A stretch of DNA of 64,000 bases, from contig SCRN01000018.1 in assembly GCA_004322045.1 (NCBI GenBank), forward strand, positions 62,001-126,000, given 5' to 3'. The notes beneath the pieces were generated by a model. The model worked only from the letters and a program-made list of their open reading frames with translations, was not told the origin of the DNA and did no database searches. Both the position numbers and the translations under genes were made by a program. Source of the stretch: Paraburkholderia sp. (GTDB lineage: Bacteria; Pseudomonadota; Gammaproteobacteria; Burkholderiales; Burkholderiaceae). Below are positions 9,513-18,344 of the stretch, in pieces (position 1 is the first letter of the stretch; each line of letters starts with the position of its first letter).

Positions 9513-10199
9513 ATGTTCGACCATCTGATCTGCGACTGCGACGGGGTGCTCGTCGACAGTGAAGTGATAGCCGAGCGCATGCTGCTGCGCGCGTTGTCGG
9601 CCGAGTTTCCGGGCATCGACTTTCAGGCCGTCGCCCATCTGGCTTTCGGTCAGCGCACATCCCTCTTTCTCGCCGGTCTCGAAGCGCGCTTCGGCATCGA
9701 GATCCCGGCGGGCTTTCTCGCTACCGTGGAGCGAGAGATCGACGCCGAGCTCAAGCGCACGCTGGCGCCCGTCGCGGGCGTGCGCGATGCGCTCGCCCGC
9801 GTGACGCTGCCTGCGGCGGTCGTCTCGAACAGCCGCCTCACGCGGATCGCGGCGTCGCTCGAACGCGTCGGGCTCACCGATCTATTCGGCCCGCGCGTGT
9901 TCAGCGCCGAGCAGGTCGAGCGGCCCAAGCCTCACCCGGACGTCTATCTGCATGCGGCACGCGAACTGGGCGTCGACCCGGCGCGCTGTCTCGTGGTCGA
10001 AGACAGCGTCACCGGCTTGACCGCCGCCCGCGCCGCCGGAATGAAGACGATCGCATTCGTCGGTGCGAGCCATGTGCCCAAGGGCTATGCGCAAGTGCTA
10101 CGCAATTTGGGCGTGACGCGCATCGTCGAACGCATGGAGCAACTGCCCGCGCTCATCGCAGCCGGGCTGCGCGGAGAATTCGGGCAATTGCAGTCGTAG
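9513..10199 (+). CDS. HAD-superfamily phosphatase (subfamily IA)
   Basis: 228 aa. HAD motif I is CDCDGVLVDSE (residues 7-17), motif II VVSNSR, motif III Lys in ERPKPHPDVYL, motif IV LVVEDSVTGLTAARAAGM. These give the Asp nucleophile, Thr/Ser, Lys and acidic Mg ligands of an active phosphatase. Family relatives include phosphoglycolate phosphatase, 2-deoxyglucose-6-phosphatase (YniC) and glycerol-3-phosphate phosphatase. Its place 203 bp downstream of glpF on the same strand makes a sugar- or glycerol-phosphate substrate plausible, but this is inference. ATG 9513 is chosen because homology begins there; in-frame ATGs lie further upstream. Confidence 0.85.
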   Translation: MFDHLICDCDGVLVDSEVIAERMLLRALSAEFPGIDFQAVAHLAFGQRTSLFLAGLEARFGIEIPAGFLATVEREIDAELKRTLAPVAGVRDALARVTLPAAVVSNSRLTRIAASLERVGLTDLFGPRVFSAEQVERPKPHPDVYLHAARELGVDPARCLVVEDSVTGLTAARAAGMKTIAFVGASHVPKGYAQVLRNLGVTRIVERMEQLPALIAAGLRGEFGQLQS

Positions 10200-10245
10200 G
10201 GTTGCCTTCGACGCTAGCGCTCGAACGCGCCCTCAGCTGCGCGCG

Positions 10246-10965
10246 TTAGGCGTCGCTCGCGCAGTATTCGCGCTCGCCCGCCGCGGGGGCAGCCGCCGCC
10301 GCTGCCAAGCCACGCCGAAACGCCACGAGTTCCTCGATGGTCAGCATCGGCAAGCCGTGTTTGACGGCGAAGCGTTCGACATCGGCGCCGCGCGTCATCG
10401 TGCCGTCTTCGTTCATCAGTTCGCACAGCACGCCTGCCGGCGCGAGTCCCGCGAGAATCGCCAGATCGACGGTGCCCTCGGTGTGGCCGCGGCGAGCCAG
10501 CACGCCGCCGGGCTGCGCGCGCAGCGGAAAGACGTGCCCGGGACGCACGATGTCATGAGGCCGCGCGTGCGGCGCGATCGCGGCGCGGATCGTCGTCACA
10601 CGATCGGCGGCCGACACGCCCGTGCTGACGCCGTCCCGCGCTTCGATCGACACCGTGAACGCGGTGCCGTGACGGCTTTCGTTGTGCGCGACCATCGGCG
10701 CCAATTCGAGCGCGCGAATCTTCTCGTCGGGCAGGCACAAGCACACGATGCCGCTGCATTCGCGGATCAACAACGCCATCGTCTCAACCGTCAGGCGGTC
10801 GGCAGCGACGATGAGATCGGCCTCGTTCTCGCGATCGTGATCGTCCTGCAAAACGACGGCGCGGCCTTCGCGCAACGCCTCGAGTGCACGGGCGATACGT
10901 GGCGGAATCGGGTGTGAAGGGAGAAACGGGACTTCGGCGAACGCCGTGGAAAGCGGGAAAGACAT
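10246..10965 (-). CDS. ribB: 3,4-dihydroxy-2-butanone-4-phosphate synthase
   Basis: 239 aa. It converts ribulose-5-phosphate to the four-carbon unit of riboflavin plus formate. Seen: [11 protein letters not shown], the acidic Mg site; [63 protein letters not shown]; and the catalytic Glu in [11 protein letters not shown]. There is no GTP cyclohydrolase II domain, so this is a stand-alone RibB like the E. coli one. The Ala-rich C-terminal tail (about 25 residues) is extra. AGGAG lies about 8 nt before the ATG. The FMN riboswitch in its 5' leader indicates feedback control by the pathway end product. Confidence 0.96.
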   Translation of the reverse strand: MSFPLSTAFAEVPFLPSHPIPPRIARALEALREGRAVVLQDDHDRENEADLIVAADRLTVETMALLIRECSGIVCLCLPDEKIRALELAPMVAHNESRHGTAFTVSIEARDGVSTGVSAADRVTTIRAAIAPHARPHDIVRPGHVFPLRAQPGGVLARRGHTEGTVDLAILAGLAPAGVLCELMNEDGTMTRGADVERFAVKHGLPMLTIEELVAFRRGLAAAAAAPAAGEREYCASDA

Positions 10966-11133
10966 ATGAAACGCTCCTCGCGAGAGAAAAAAGCGAAAAA
11001 CGTTTCAGGGCATCGCAAACAGACGCGAGCATGCATGCACCCGGTTCGGACACATGCCGAGCCAGGTACCGTTGAACCCAGGGGGCGCCAAAACGCCTTC
11101 CCCAGCCTCATGCAAAGAGCGGCACTGCTTGCG

Positions 11134-11323
11134 CATCTTCTTCCATCCGGACTGTGACCGTCGGCTCTGGCATCGCACCAGATCTGCTGACCCCGCGCGA
11201 ACTCGCCACGAACCGTGGCCGCTCGATGCGGGCGCTCGCGGGCTTGCCGACGCTCGATGCACTTGCCGCGCACCGCCGCTGCCGACTTACCGCCGGTGGG
11301 GAATTTCGCCCCGCCCTGAAGAC
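11134..11323 (-). ncRNA. FMN riboswitch (RFN element)
   Basis: On the minus strand the leader of ribB holds the hallmark blocks in order. These are TCTTCAGGGCGGGGC with GAAATTCCCCACCGGCGGTA near 11290-11323, then GCCCGCGAGCGC, then GTCAGCAGATCTGGTG with GATGCCAGAGCCGACGGTCA, and the closing CAGTCCGGATGGAAGAAGA near 11134. The first and last blocks pair as helix P1. FMN binding to this RNA represses riboflavin genes. About 170 nt separate it from the ribB ATG, enough for an expression platform. The aptamer is seen directly; the regulatory mode is inferred. Confidence 0.96.
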
Positions 11324-11339
11324 GCACTCATTTAAGAAC

Positions 11340-11356
11340 GCCGGCACCATGCCGGC
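11340..11356 (-). terminator. GC-rich hairpin between MFS gene and ribB leader
   Basis: GCCGGC-ACCAT-GCCGGC can form a 6-bp stem, followed on the minus strand by GTTCTTAAAT. It sits between the MFS stop (11510) and the riboswitch, so it may end read-through from the MFS gene. The T-rich tail is poor. TTAAAT just after it (11330-11335) could be the -10 of the ribB promoter. Confidence 0.35.
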
Positions 11357-11509
11357 CCGAAGGAGCATACACGAGGCGCGGGCGCATCGCGCGCAAGCCC
11401 CTCGCCGTGTCGCGGGCAATCGGGGACGACAACGCACGGGGCGGGCCGCCGGCGATTGCCCGCGACACTGCATCGCCCCTCTCGGCGGGATCGCCGCCGT
11501 CCAACTTGC

Positions 11510-12691
11510 TTACGACATGCCCCGCGTCGCCGCGCGCGGTGCGCGTGCTTGACGCGCATCGAGATGTCCGGCGAGCAAGGTCACGGCCAGCGCCGCAGCC
11601 GTTACCGCGGCCGCCACCCACGGCAACGCGTCGAGCTTGGCGCCGTGCGTGAGCGCCAAGCCGCCGAGCCAAGCGCCCGCCGCATTGCCGACGTTGAACG
11701 CGCCGATATTCAACGTGGACGCCAGGTGCGGCGCATGCCGCGCTTTTTCGACGACACGCATTTGCAGCGGGGGGACGGTGGCGAACGCGGCGATCCCCCA
11801 AACGAACACCGTAATCGCGGCGGGCACGGCCGCATGACTCGTGCGCGCAAACACGGCCATCACGAGCGCAAGCAGGACCAGAATGCCCGCGAGCGATGTC
11901 ATCAGCGCGCGGTCGGCCAGCTTGCCCCCTACCACGTTGCCGACCGTCAAGCCCGCCCCGAACAGCACGAGAATCAGCGTCACCGCGCGCGGCGAAAAGC
12001 CGCTCACCTGTTCGAGAATCGGCGCGATGTAGGTGAAGACGACGAACACGCCGCCGAAGCCGAGCACGGTCATCGCGAGCGCGAGCCAGACTTGCGGCTC
12101 CTTGAGCACGCGCATCTCCCGCGCGAGGCCGACGGGCCCCGAATCGTGCCGGTTCGGCAACAGCGCCGTGATGCCGCCGAGCGAAAGCACGCCCAGGCCG
12201 GCCACGATCCAAAACGTCAGGCGCCAGCCAAACGATTGACCGACGAACGTGCCGAACGGCACGCCAAGGACATTGGCAAGCGTGAGCCCTGTGAACATCA
12301 GCGCGATCGCGCTCGCCTGCTTCTCGCGGGCGACGAGCGACGCGGCCACGACGGCGCCGATACCGAAGAACGAGCCATGGGCGAACGATGTGACGACGCG
12401 GGCGAGCATCAGCATTCGATAGTCGCCAGCCACGGCACACAACACGTTGCCGGCGATAAACACGAGCATCAGTGCTTGCAGCGCAGCCTTACGCGGCATC
12501 CTGCTCGTGAGGATGGCAAGCACGGGCGCTCCGGCGGCCACGCCAAGCGCGTAGCCGGAAACCAGCAAACCGGCCGAGGGAATGGAGACGGACAAATCGT
12601 GCGCCACGTCGGGCAACAGGCCCATGATGACGAACTCGGTTGTGCCGATGGCAAAAGCGCTCAGCGCAAGCGCGAGCAGTGGGATAGGCAT
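11510..12691 (-). CDS. MFS efflux transporter, DHA1 (AraJ/YdhP-like) family
   Basis: 393 aa with about 12 hydrophobic spans. The N terminus LALALSAFAIGTTEFVIMGL matches the AraJ/YdhP/SotB drug-H+ antiporter subgroup. The loop 2-3 motif (LTSRMPRKAAL) and the SFAHGSFFGIGA segment fit too. The start at 12691 has GGAG 7 nt upstream and places the first membrane helix at residue 3; a more upstream ATG at 12751 would overlap the operator region. It is divergent from a LysR regulator, which most likely controls it. Substrate is unknown; sugars, arabinose-like compounds and drugs are known for relatives. Confidence 0.88.
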   Translation of the reverse strand: MPIPLLALALSAFAIGTTEFVIMGLLPDVAHDLSVSIPSAGLLVSGYALGVAAGAPVLAILTSRMPRKAALQALMLVFIAGNVLCAVAGDYRMLMLARVVTSFAHGSFFGIGAVVAASLVAREKQASAIALMFTGLTLANVLGVPFGTFVGQSFGWRLTFWIVAGLGVLSLGGITALLPNRHDSGPVGLAREMRVLKEPQVWLALAMTVLGFGGVFVVFTYIAPILEQVSGFSPRAVTLILVLFGAGLTVGNVVGGKLADRALMTSLAGILVLLALVMAVFARTSHAAVPAAITVFVWGIAAFATVPPLQMRVVEKARHAPHLASTLNIGAFNVGNAAGAWLGGLALTHGAKLDALPWVAAAVTAAALAVTLLAGHLDARQARAPRAATRGMS

Positions 12692-12746
12692 GTCGGTTCT
12701 CCGGCTGTGGAATGCATAGGTGACGTGAGCCGGTATTGTCGGGATG

Positions 12747-12761
12747 ATCAACGTGATTGAT
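12747..12761. promoter_or_regulatory. candidate LysR-type operator
   Basis: ATCAA-CGTGA-TTGAT is a perfect 5+5 inverted repeat with the T-N11-A core of LysR-type boxes. It lies in the 119-bp AT-rich divergent region between the MFS gene and the LysR gene, 49 nt before the latter's ATG. Binding is inferred. Confidence 0.5.
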
Positions 12762-12810
12762 AATTGGCCTCACGATTGAATCATTTTCAAATTTCTTTGA
12801 ACAATAATCG

Positions 12811-13749
12811 ATGGATCGACTCGGCGATATCCGTCTTTTTGTCGAAGCTGCTCGCCTGGGCGGTATTTCGGCAGCCGGCAGAAAGCTCGGGGTGACGCCG
12901 GCCGCCGCCAGCGCGCGCTTGGCCAAGCTCGAAGCGTCGCTATCGACGAGACTATTCGAGCGCACGACGCGCCAACTGCGGTTGACCGACGAGGGCCGGC
13001 TCTACCTGCGGCACTGCATGCGCGCCCTGCAGGCGCTCGACGACGCCAACGCCGCGCTGCAAGCGGGCCGAACCGTGGTGCGCGGCAAGATCCGGATTTC
13101 GACGACGTCGGATTTCGGCCGCAACATGCTGATGGGCTGGCTCGACGAATTCAACGCGCTCCATCCCGAAGTCACGTTCGCGCTCACGTTGGCCGATTCG
13201 GTCTCCAATCTCTTGAACGACGACATCGATCTGGCCATCCGCTTCGGTGCGCCGCGCGAGGATACGTCGTTGATTGCGCGCCCCCTCGCGGCGAACCGGC
13301 GGGTGCTCGTGGCGTCGCCCGACTATCTGGCGCGCCACGGCGAACCATCCTCGCCCGCCGATCTGGCGCGATTTCATACGATCGTGCTCTCGATCGCATC
13401 GGGGCCGCTCAATGAATGGCGTTTCGTCCGCGGCGACGAGACCGTCGATTACACCGCGCCGCTCGAGACGTCGCGCGAGACGAACGACGGCGCCGTGACG
13501 CGGATTTGGGCGGTGGATGGCTATGGCATCGCTTTGAAGTCGCTCTGGGACATCGATGCCGATTTGCGCGCGGGCAGGCTGCGCATCGTGCTGCGCGAGT
13601 GGCGCTATGCCTGGGATACGCCGCTGCACGCATTGTTCCACCGCAACCGCTACCGCCCGCCGCGGGTGCGGGCCTTGCTCGATTTCCTGATCGAACGCTT
13701 CGCGCAGGTCGAGCGCGACTGGCCGGAGTTGCCCGGGCTGATGCACTGA
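12811..13749 (+). CDS. LysR-family transcriptional regulator
   Basis: 312 aa. The N-terminal winged HTH (residues 1-60: [20 protein letters not shown], then [20 protein letters not shown] and [14 protein letters not shown]) and a C-terminal periplasmic-binding-like effector domain from about residue 90 ([17 protein letters not shown] ...) are plain. This CrgA/DmlR-like subgroup usually controls a divergent neighbour. Here that is the MFS exporter at 11510-12691, with an inverted repeat in the shared region. The ligand is unknown. Confidence 0.92.
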   Translation: MDRLGDIRLFVEAARLGGISAAGRKLGVTPAAASARLAKLEASLSTRLFERTTRQLRLTDEGRLYLRHCMRALQALDDANAALQAGRTVVRGKIRISTTSDFGRNMLMGWLDEFNALHPEVTFALTLADSVSNLLNDDIDLAIRFGAPREDTSLIARPLAANRRVLVASPDYLARHGEPSSPADLARFHTIVLSIASGPLNEWRFVRGDETVDYTAPLETSRETNDGAVTRIWAVDGYGIALKSLWDIDADLRAGRLRIVLREWRYAWDTPLHALFHRNRYRPPRVRALLDFLIERFAQVERDWPELPGLMH

Positions 13750-13754
13750 CCGGC

Positions 13755-13760
13755 TATAAT
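13755..13760 (+). promoter_or_regulatory. candidate -10 element for miaB
   Basis: A perfect TATAAT lies just downstream of the LysR stop and 157 nt before the miaB ATG. No good -35 is found at 17 bp (TTGCCC is 20 bp away). It would give miaB a leader of about 150 nt. Confidence 0.45.
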
Positions 13761-13916
13761 GTCGGGTTATGCGGCCGGTGCCGCCACTGCGCGCCGGCCA
13801 CCCGAGCGGCATCCCGCGACGGGTCCCCGGCATGCGCCCTATTCAGGGCGGCATCCTTAGCCGGCCCCCGCGATTTACCTACGCCCCCAGGTCAACCACT
13901 GCGAACGGCGAGCTTC

Positions 13917-15284
13917 ATGACCAAGAAAGTTTATGTAAAAACCTTCGGCTGCCAGATGAACGAGTACGACTCCGACAAAATGGTCGACGTGCTCGGTGCC
14001 GCTGAAGGACTCGTCAAGACGGATTCTCCGGAAGACGCCGACGTCATCCTCTTCAACACTTGCTCCGTGCGCGAAAAAGCGCAGGAGAAGGTGTTCTCCG
14101 ATCTTGGCCGCGTGCGCGAGCTCAAGGAAGCCAAGCCCGGTTTGCTGATCGGCGTGGGCGGCTGCGTCGCGAGCCAGGAAGGCGCGGCGATCGTCGCACG
14201 GGCGCCGTACGTCGATCTCGTGTTCGGCCCCCAAACGCTGCACCGGCTGCCGCAAATGATCGACGCGCGCCGCGAGAGCGGGCGCGCGCAGGTCGACATT
14301 TCGTTCCCCGAGATCGAGAAGTTCGACCACTTGCCGCCCGCGCGCGTCGACGGCCCGAGCGCGTTCGTCTCGATCATGGAAGGCTGCAGCAAGTACTGCA
14401 GCTACTGCGTCGTCCCCTACACGCGCGGCGACGAAGTCTCTCGCCCACTCGACGACGTGCTGACCGAAATCGCGGGTCTCGCCGATCAAGGCGTGCGCGA
14501 AGTCACGCTGCTCGGACAGAACGTGAACGCCTATCGCGGCGCGCTGACTGTCGGTTCGAGCGACATCGCCGATTTCGCGACCCTGATCGAATACGTCGCC
14601 GATATCCCCGGCATCGAGCGCATCCGCTATACGACTTCGCACCCGAAGGAGTTCACGCAGCGGCTCATCGACGTCTACGCGAAGGTGGACAAGCTGGTCT
14701 CGCACCTGCATCTGCCCGTTCAGCACGGGTCGGATCGGATCCTGATGGCGATGAAGCGCGGCTACACGGTGCTCGAATACAAGTCGGTCATCCGCCGCCT
14801 GCGCGCCATCCGGCCCGACCTGTCGCTGTCGACGGACATCATCGTCGGCTTCCCCGGCGAAACCCAAAGCGACTTCGACAAAACGATGACGCTCGTGCAC
14901 GAGATGAGCTACGACACGAGCTTTTCGTTCATATATAGCCCGCGCCCCGGCACGCCGGCCGCGAACTTGACCGACGACACGCCCCGCGAAGTCAAACTGG
15001 CACGCTTGCAACATTTGCAAGCGACGATCGACGCCAATGTCGTGCGCATCAGCGAAGCGATGGTCGGCAACGTCGAGCGCATTCTCGTCGAGCGCCCGGC
15101 GCGCAAGGATCCGAACGAACTCGCAGGCCGCACGGCCAACAACCGGGTCGTCAATTTCCCCGCGCCGACGGCCTCGCATGCGCGCTTGATCGGCCAAATG
15201 ATCGACGTGCGCATCACACGCGCCTACCCGCATTCGCTGCGCGGCGAGCTGGTGCTCGCGGAGCACGCGGAACCCATCGCCTAA
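13917..15284 (+). CDS. miaB: tRNA-2-methylthio-N6-dimethylallyladenosine synthase
   Basis: 455 aa. A radical-SAM methylthiotransferase that adds the 2-methylthio group to i6A37 of tRNAs reading UNN codons. Seen: the UPF0004 domain with Cys12, Cys49 and Cys83 (auxiliary 4Fe-4S), the radical SAM CxxxCxxC at Cys157, Cys161 and Cys164 ([16 protein letters not shown]), [22 protein letters not shown] and a C-terminal TRAM domain from about residue 375. Length is normal. It starts the miaB-phoH-ybeY series that is conserved in proteobacteria; phoH begins 16 nt after its stop. Confidence 0.97.
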   Translation: MTKKVYVKTFGCQMNEYDSDKMVDVLGAAEGLVKTDSPEDADVILFNTCSVREKAQEKVFSDLGRVRELKEAKPGLLIGVGGCVASQEGAAIVARAPYVDLVFGPQTLHRLPQMIDARRESGRAQVDISFPEIEKFDHLPPARVDGPSAFVSIMEGCSKYCSYCVVPYTRGDEVSRPLDDVLTEIAGLADQGVREVTLLGQNVNAYRGALTVGSSDIADFATLIEYVADIPGIERIRYTTSHPKEFTQRLIDVYAKVDKLVSHLHLPVQHGSDRILMAMKRGYTVLEYKSVIRRLRAIRPDLSLSTDIIVGFPGETQSDFDKTMTLVHEMSYDTSFSFIYSPRPGTPAANLTDDTPREVKLARLQHLQATIDANVVRISEAMVGNVERILVERPARKDPNELAGRTANNRVVNFPAPTASHARLIGQMIDVRITRAYPHSLRGELVLAEHAEPIA

Positions 15285-15300
15285 GGAACGCCCTCCCGCC

Positions 15301-16365
15301 TTGAAGACCGCCCCGTCCCTGGAATTCACCGCCCCGCGCGAAGACAACGCGCGCCTTGCCAACCTCTGCGGCCCGCTCGACGAAAACTTGCGGCAGATCG
15401 AGCAAGCGCTCGACGTCACGCTACAGCGGCGCGGCCATCGCATTTCGATCCGCGGACGCGGTGCGAAAGTCGCGCTCGGCGCACTCGAGACGTTCTACAA
15501 CCGCGCGCGCGAACCGCTCTCGGTCGACGACATCCAGCTCGCGCTCGTGGAAACCCGGCACGCGGGCAACCGCGGCGGCGTCGGCGCCGGTCAAGACGAT
15601 GGCGGCTCGGGCCGCTACGACCCGGACCATCCGTTCGACGAACCGGCGGGCCTGGACGACGAAAACGTCGAAGAGCTCGGCCCCAAGCTCTATACGCGCC
15701 GTGCCGACCTGCGCGGGCGCACGCCCGCGCAGCGCGAATATCTGAAGCAAATCGTCTCGCACGACGTCACGTTCGGCGTTGGCCCCGCCGGCACGGGCAA
15801 GACCTACCTTGCCGTCGCCTGCGCCGTCGATGCGCTCGAACGCGATCAGGTCAAGCGCATCGTGCTCACGCGTCCCGCCGTGGAAGCCGGCGAGCGTCTG
15901 GGCTTCTTGCCCGGCGATCTCGCGCAAAAGGTCGATCCGTATCTGCGCCCGCTCTACGACGCGCTCTACGATCTGCTCGGCTTCGACAAAACGGCCAAGA
16001 TGTTCGAGCGCCAGATGATCGAGATCGCGCCGCTCGCTTATATGCGTGGCCGCACGCTGAATCACGCATTCATCATCTTGGACGAAGCGCAAAATACGAC
16101 GCCCGAGCAGATGAAGATGTTCCTCACGCGCATCGGCTTCGGCTCGAAGGCGGTCGTGACCGGCGACACGACGCAGGTCGACCTGCCGCGCGGCGCGAAA
16201 AGCGGTTTGATCGAAGCGCAACAAGTGCTGGTCAATGTGCGCGGCATCGCGCTCACGCGCTTCACGAGCGCGGACGTCGTGCGTCATCCGCTCGTCGCCC
16301 GCATCGTGGAGGCCTACGACCAGCACACGAAAAAAGACGAGCCCACACCCGCCGACGGGCGATGA
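15301..16365 (+). CDS. ybeZ: PhoH-like ATPase (YbeZ)
   Basis: 354 aa with a TTG start at 15301; no ATG lies nearby and homology starts here. PhoH-like P-loop ATPases work with YbeY in RNA metabolism. Seen: an N-terminal KH-like region (HRISIRGRGAKVALGAL), Walker A GPAGTGKT at residues 161-168, Walker B IILDEAQNTTPEQMKMFLTR and the TGDTTQVDLP motif. A Gly/Asp-rich linker (residues 88-120) is longer than in E. coli YbeZ. ybeY follows 27 nt later, so they are surely cotranscribed. Confidence 0.95.
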   Translation: MKTAPSLEFTAPREDNARLANLCGPLDENLRQIEQALDVTLQRRGHRISIRGRGAKVALGALETFYNRAREPLSVDDIQLALVETRHAGNRGGVGAGQDDGGSGRYDPDHPFDEPAGLDDENVEELGPKLYTRRADLRGRTPAQREYLKQIVSHDVTFGVGPAGTGKTYLAVACAVDALERDQVKRIVLTRPAVEAGERLGFLPGDLAQKVDPYLRPLYDALYDLLGFDKTAKMFERQMIEIAPLAYMRGRTLNHAFIILDEAQNTTPEQMKMFLTRIGFGSKAVVTGDTTQVDLPRGAKSGLIEAQQVLVNVRGIALTRFTSADVVRHPLVARIVEAYDQHTKKDEPTPADGR

Positions 16366-16392
16366 AACCTTAGCGCGCAGCCAAGCGAACGC

Positions 16393-16875
16393 ATGAACAA
16401 GAAGCCACATACGCCGCAATTGAAGTTGACGCTGCAGTTTCCGGCCGCGAAGGCGTTCCCCGGCCACAAGGCACTGCTCTCGCGCGCGAGCGTCGCACGT
16501 TGGATCAAGGCTGCGCTCTTTGCCGACGGCGAACTGACGGTGCGCTTGGTCGATGCCGAGGAGGGCCGCACGCTCAATCGCGCTTACCGCGGCAAGGACT
16601 ATTCAACGAACGTCTTGACGTTCGCCTACGCCGAAAGCGAGGACGACCCCGTCTCGGGCGATCTCGTGCTCTGCTGCCCTGTGATCGAGCGCGAGGCCGC
16701 CGAACAAGGCAAATCGATCGAGGCGCATTACGCGCATATGATCGTGCACGGCACGCTTCATGCGCAGGGCTACGACCACGAAACCGACGACGAGGCGCAA
16801 GAAATGGAAGCGCTCGAAACCGATATCCTAGGGCGGCTCGGCTTTGCCGATCCCTACGGAGACCGTCCCCGCTAA
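16393..16875 (+). CDS. ybeY: endoribonuclease YbeY (rRNA maturation factor)
   Basis: 160 aa. A zinc-dependent endoribonuclease for 16S rRNA 3' end maturation and ribosome quality control. The signature [15 protein letters not shown] gives the three zinc ligands His119, His123 and His129 (H3-x-H5-x-H), and Arg in the [17 protein letters not shown] block is also conserved. It overlaps none of its neighbours; the next gene starts 14 nt after the stop. Confidence 0.96.
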   Translation: MNKKPHTPQLKLTLQFPAAKAFPGHKALLSRASVARWIKAALFADGELTVRLVDAEEGRTLNRAYRGKDYSTNVLTFAYAESEDDPVSGDLVLCCPVIEREAAEQGKSIEAHYAHMIVHGTLHAQGYDHETDDEAQEMEALETDILGRLGFADPYGDRPR

Positions 16876-16889
16876 ACACCCTGCGCGCG

Positions 16890-17543
16890 ATGTCCGATAC
16901 GAGCCCGCCCCTCGCCTCTGTCGAGCCTCTTTGCTGCGGCTATCCGCCTGCACTCGGCGAGGCGCGGCTCCTCACCGACGCCGAACTGGCGCAATCGCTG
17001 GCCGACACGATGAGGCGCTGGGACTGCCGCAGCGATCTATGGCTGTTCGGCTATGGCTCGCTGATCTGGAACCCGGGCATGCCCGCCGCCGAAACCGTGC
17101 GTGCGCGTGTGCGCGGCTATCATCGCGGGCTGTACCTTTGGTCGCGCGTGAACCGGGGCACGCCGGAGCAGCCCGGCCTCGTGCTGGCGCTCGATCGCGG
17201 CGGCTCTTGTACGGGCATGGCATTCCGGCTCGCCGGCGACGGCGCCGCCCCGCATTTGGAAGCGCTGTGGCAACGCGAAATGCCGATGGGTTCCTATCGG
17301 CCCGCCTGGCTGCCGTGCTGGCTCGCCGACGGACGCCGCGTCGAGGCGCTCGCGTTCGTGATGCGGCGCGACGTACCGACTTACACGGGCAGATTGTCTG
17401 ATGAAATCATCAAGACGGTGCTCGGTTGTGCGCAGGGGCGCTACGGCACGACGCTCGATTATGTTTGCCGCACCGTCGCGGCGCTGCGCGAAAGCGGCAT
17501 GCCCGACCGTGCGCTCGAGGCGCTGCTCGAGCGCTGCCTATAG
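16890..17543 (+). CDS. ChaC-like gamma-glutamylcyclotransferase
   Basis: 217 aa. ChaC enzymes cleave the gamma-glutamyl group of glutathione to 5-oxoproline and Cys-Gly. Seen: the substrate loop LFGYGSLIWNPG (residues 52-63), RVRGYHRGLYLWS, and the catalytic Glu in LWQREMPMGSYRP. The C-terminal part has the LSDEIIKTVLGCAQGRYGTTLDYV block of this family. Starting 14 nt after ybeY, it probably rides on the same transcript. In most relatives corC follows ybeY directly, so this gene and the next are insertions into that order. Confidence 0.88.
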   Translation: MSDTSPPLASVEPLCCGYPPALGEARLLTDAELAQSLADTMRRWDCRSDLWLFGYGSLIWNPGMPAAETVRARVRGYHRGLYLWSRVNRGTPEQPGLVLALDRGGSCTGMAFRLAGDGAAPHLEALWQREMPMGSYRPAWLPCWLADGRRVEALAFVMRRDVPTYTGRLSDEIIKTVLGCAQGRYGTTLDYVCRTVAALRESGMPDRALEALLERCL

Positions 17544-17597
17544 CGCGTGCGAGCACCGCGGCGGCTGGCTGCAGGCCCCAGCCCGCTCGATACTTAC

Positions 17598-18200
17598 TCA
17601 ATAACCCAAGAACGCCACGACGCCGACGATCGCACCGAGTCCCGCGACACCGAGCGCCGCGCCGAGCAGCCAGCGGCGACGCGTGAGCAGCGTGATCGCA
17701 GCGAGCGAAATGGCGATTTGCGTGAGTGTGGTCGCCTGCGCCCAACGGTGGTGCAGATGCAATTGCCGTTCGCTGTCGGCATCGGCCTTCTCCACCGCTT
17801 TCTCTAGCGCCTCGGCCTGCGCACGGATGGCCGTCTTTTGCTGCGCGTATTTGGCGATGTCGCCCGTGAACTTGGCGCTCGCTTTCGGATCGGCTTGCGT
17901 GAGGGCCGCACCTAGCTCGGCCAAATTCTGCTTTTCACCCTTGGCCTGGTAGTAGCTCCACTGATTGGCCGCTTCCGTCTTGCGAATCGCCGCCTCGTTC
18001 TTGTAAAAGAGCGCGAGCCCCTCGGTCGATCCGCCTTGGTACGAAAACACGGCGCCGACCGTGGCGAGTATGGCCGTCATGACGGCGATACGGCCGGCGA
18101 ACGGATCGATGGGCGCCCCGCCGTGCCCGGGCGCGTGATGATGACCGGCATGTTCGAGCGCTTCTTCGTGCGGCCCGCGCACTTCAAACTCTTCCGACAT
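17598..18200 (-). CDS. DUF4337-type membrane protein
   Basis: 200 aa, start ATG 18200. It has a His-rich cytoplasmic start (HEEALEHAGHHHAPGHGG), a first membrane helix near residues 40-60 (IAVMTAILATVGAVFSY), a long helical middle (residues 75-145, Ala/Lys/Glu-rich, probably coiled coil) and two C-terminal helices (LTQIAISLAAITLL; LLGAALGVAGLGAIVGVVAFL). This layout fits the uncharacterised DUF4337 family. It lies on the opposite strand within the ybeY-corC-lnt series. Function is unknown. Confidence 0.8.
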   Translation of the reverse strand: MSEEFEVRGPHEEALEHAGHHHAPGHGGAPIDPFAGRIAVMTAILATVGAVFSYQGGSTEGLALFYKNEAAIRKTEAANQWSYYQAKGEKQNLAELGAALTQADPKASAKFTGDIAKYAQQKTAIRAQAEALEKAVEKADADSERQLHLHHRWAQATTLTQIAISLAAITLLTRRRWLLGAALGVAGLGAIVGVVAFLGY

Positions 18201-18344
18201 ATTTGTTTCGCGCAAACGAGGTAGAAAGCGGTGGGAAAGCCAAATCGCACTTTAGCAGGACCGCTTCCGCCATGGTCCCGCTTTTGCGTGGTGTATCCTT
18301 TACTCTCCGCTGATCACGCGTCCAGCCGCGCCGGACGCATTGCC

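Noticed and set aside
13875-15443. 522-codon open frame antisense to miaB
   Set aside because: Shadow frame; crosses into phoH and lacks any motif.
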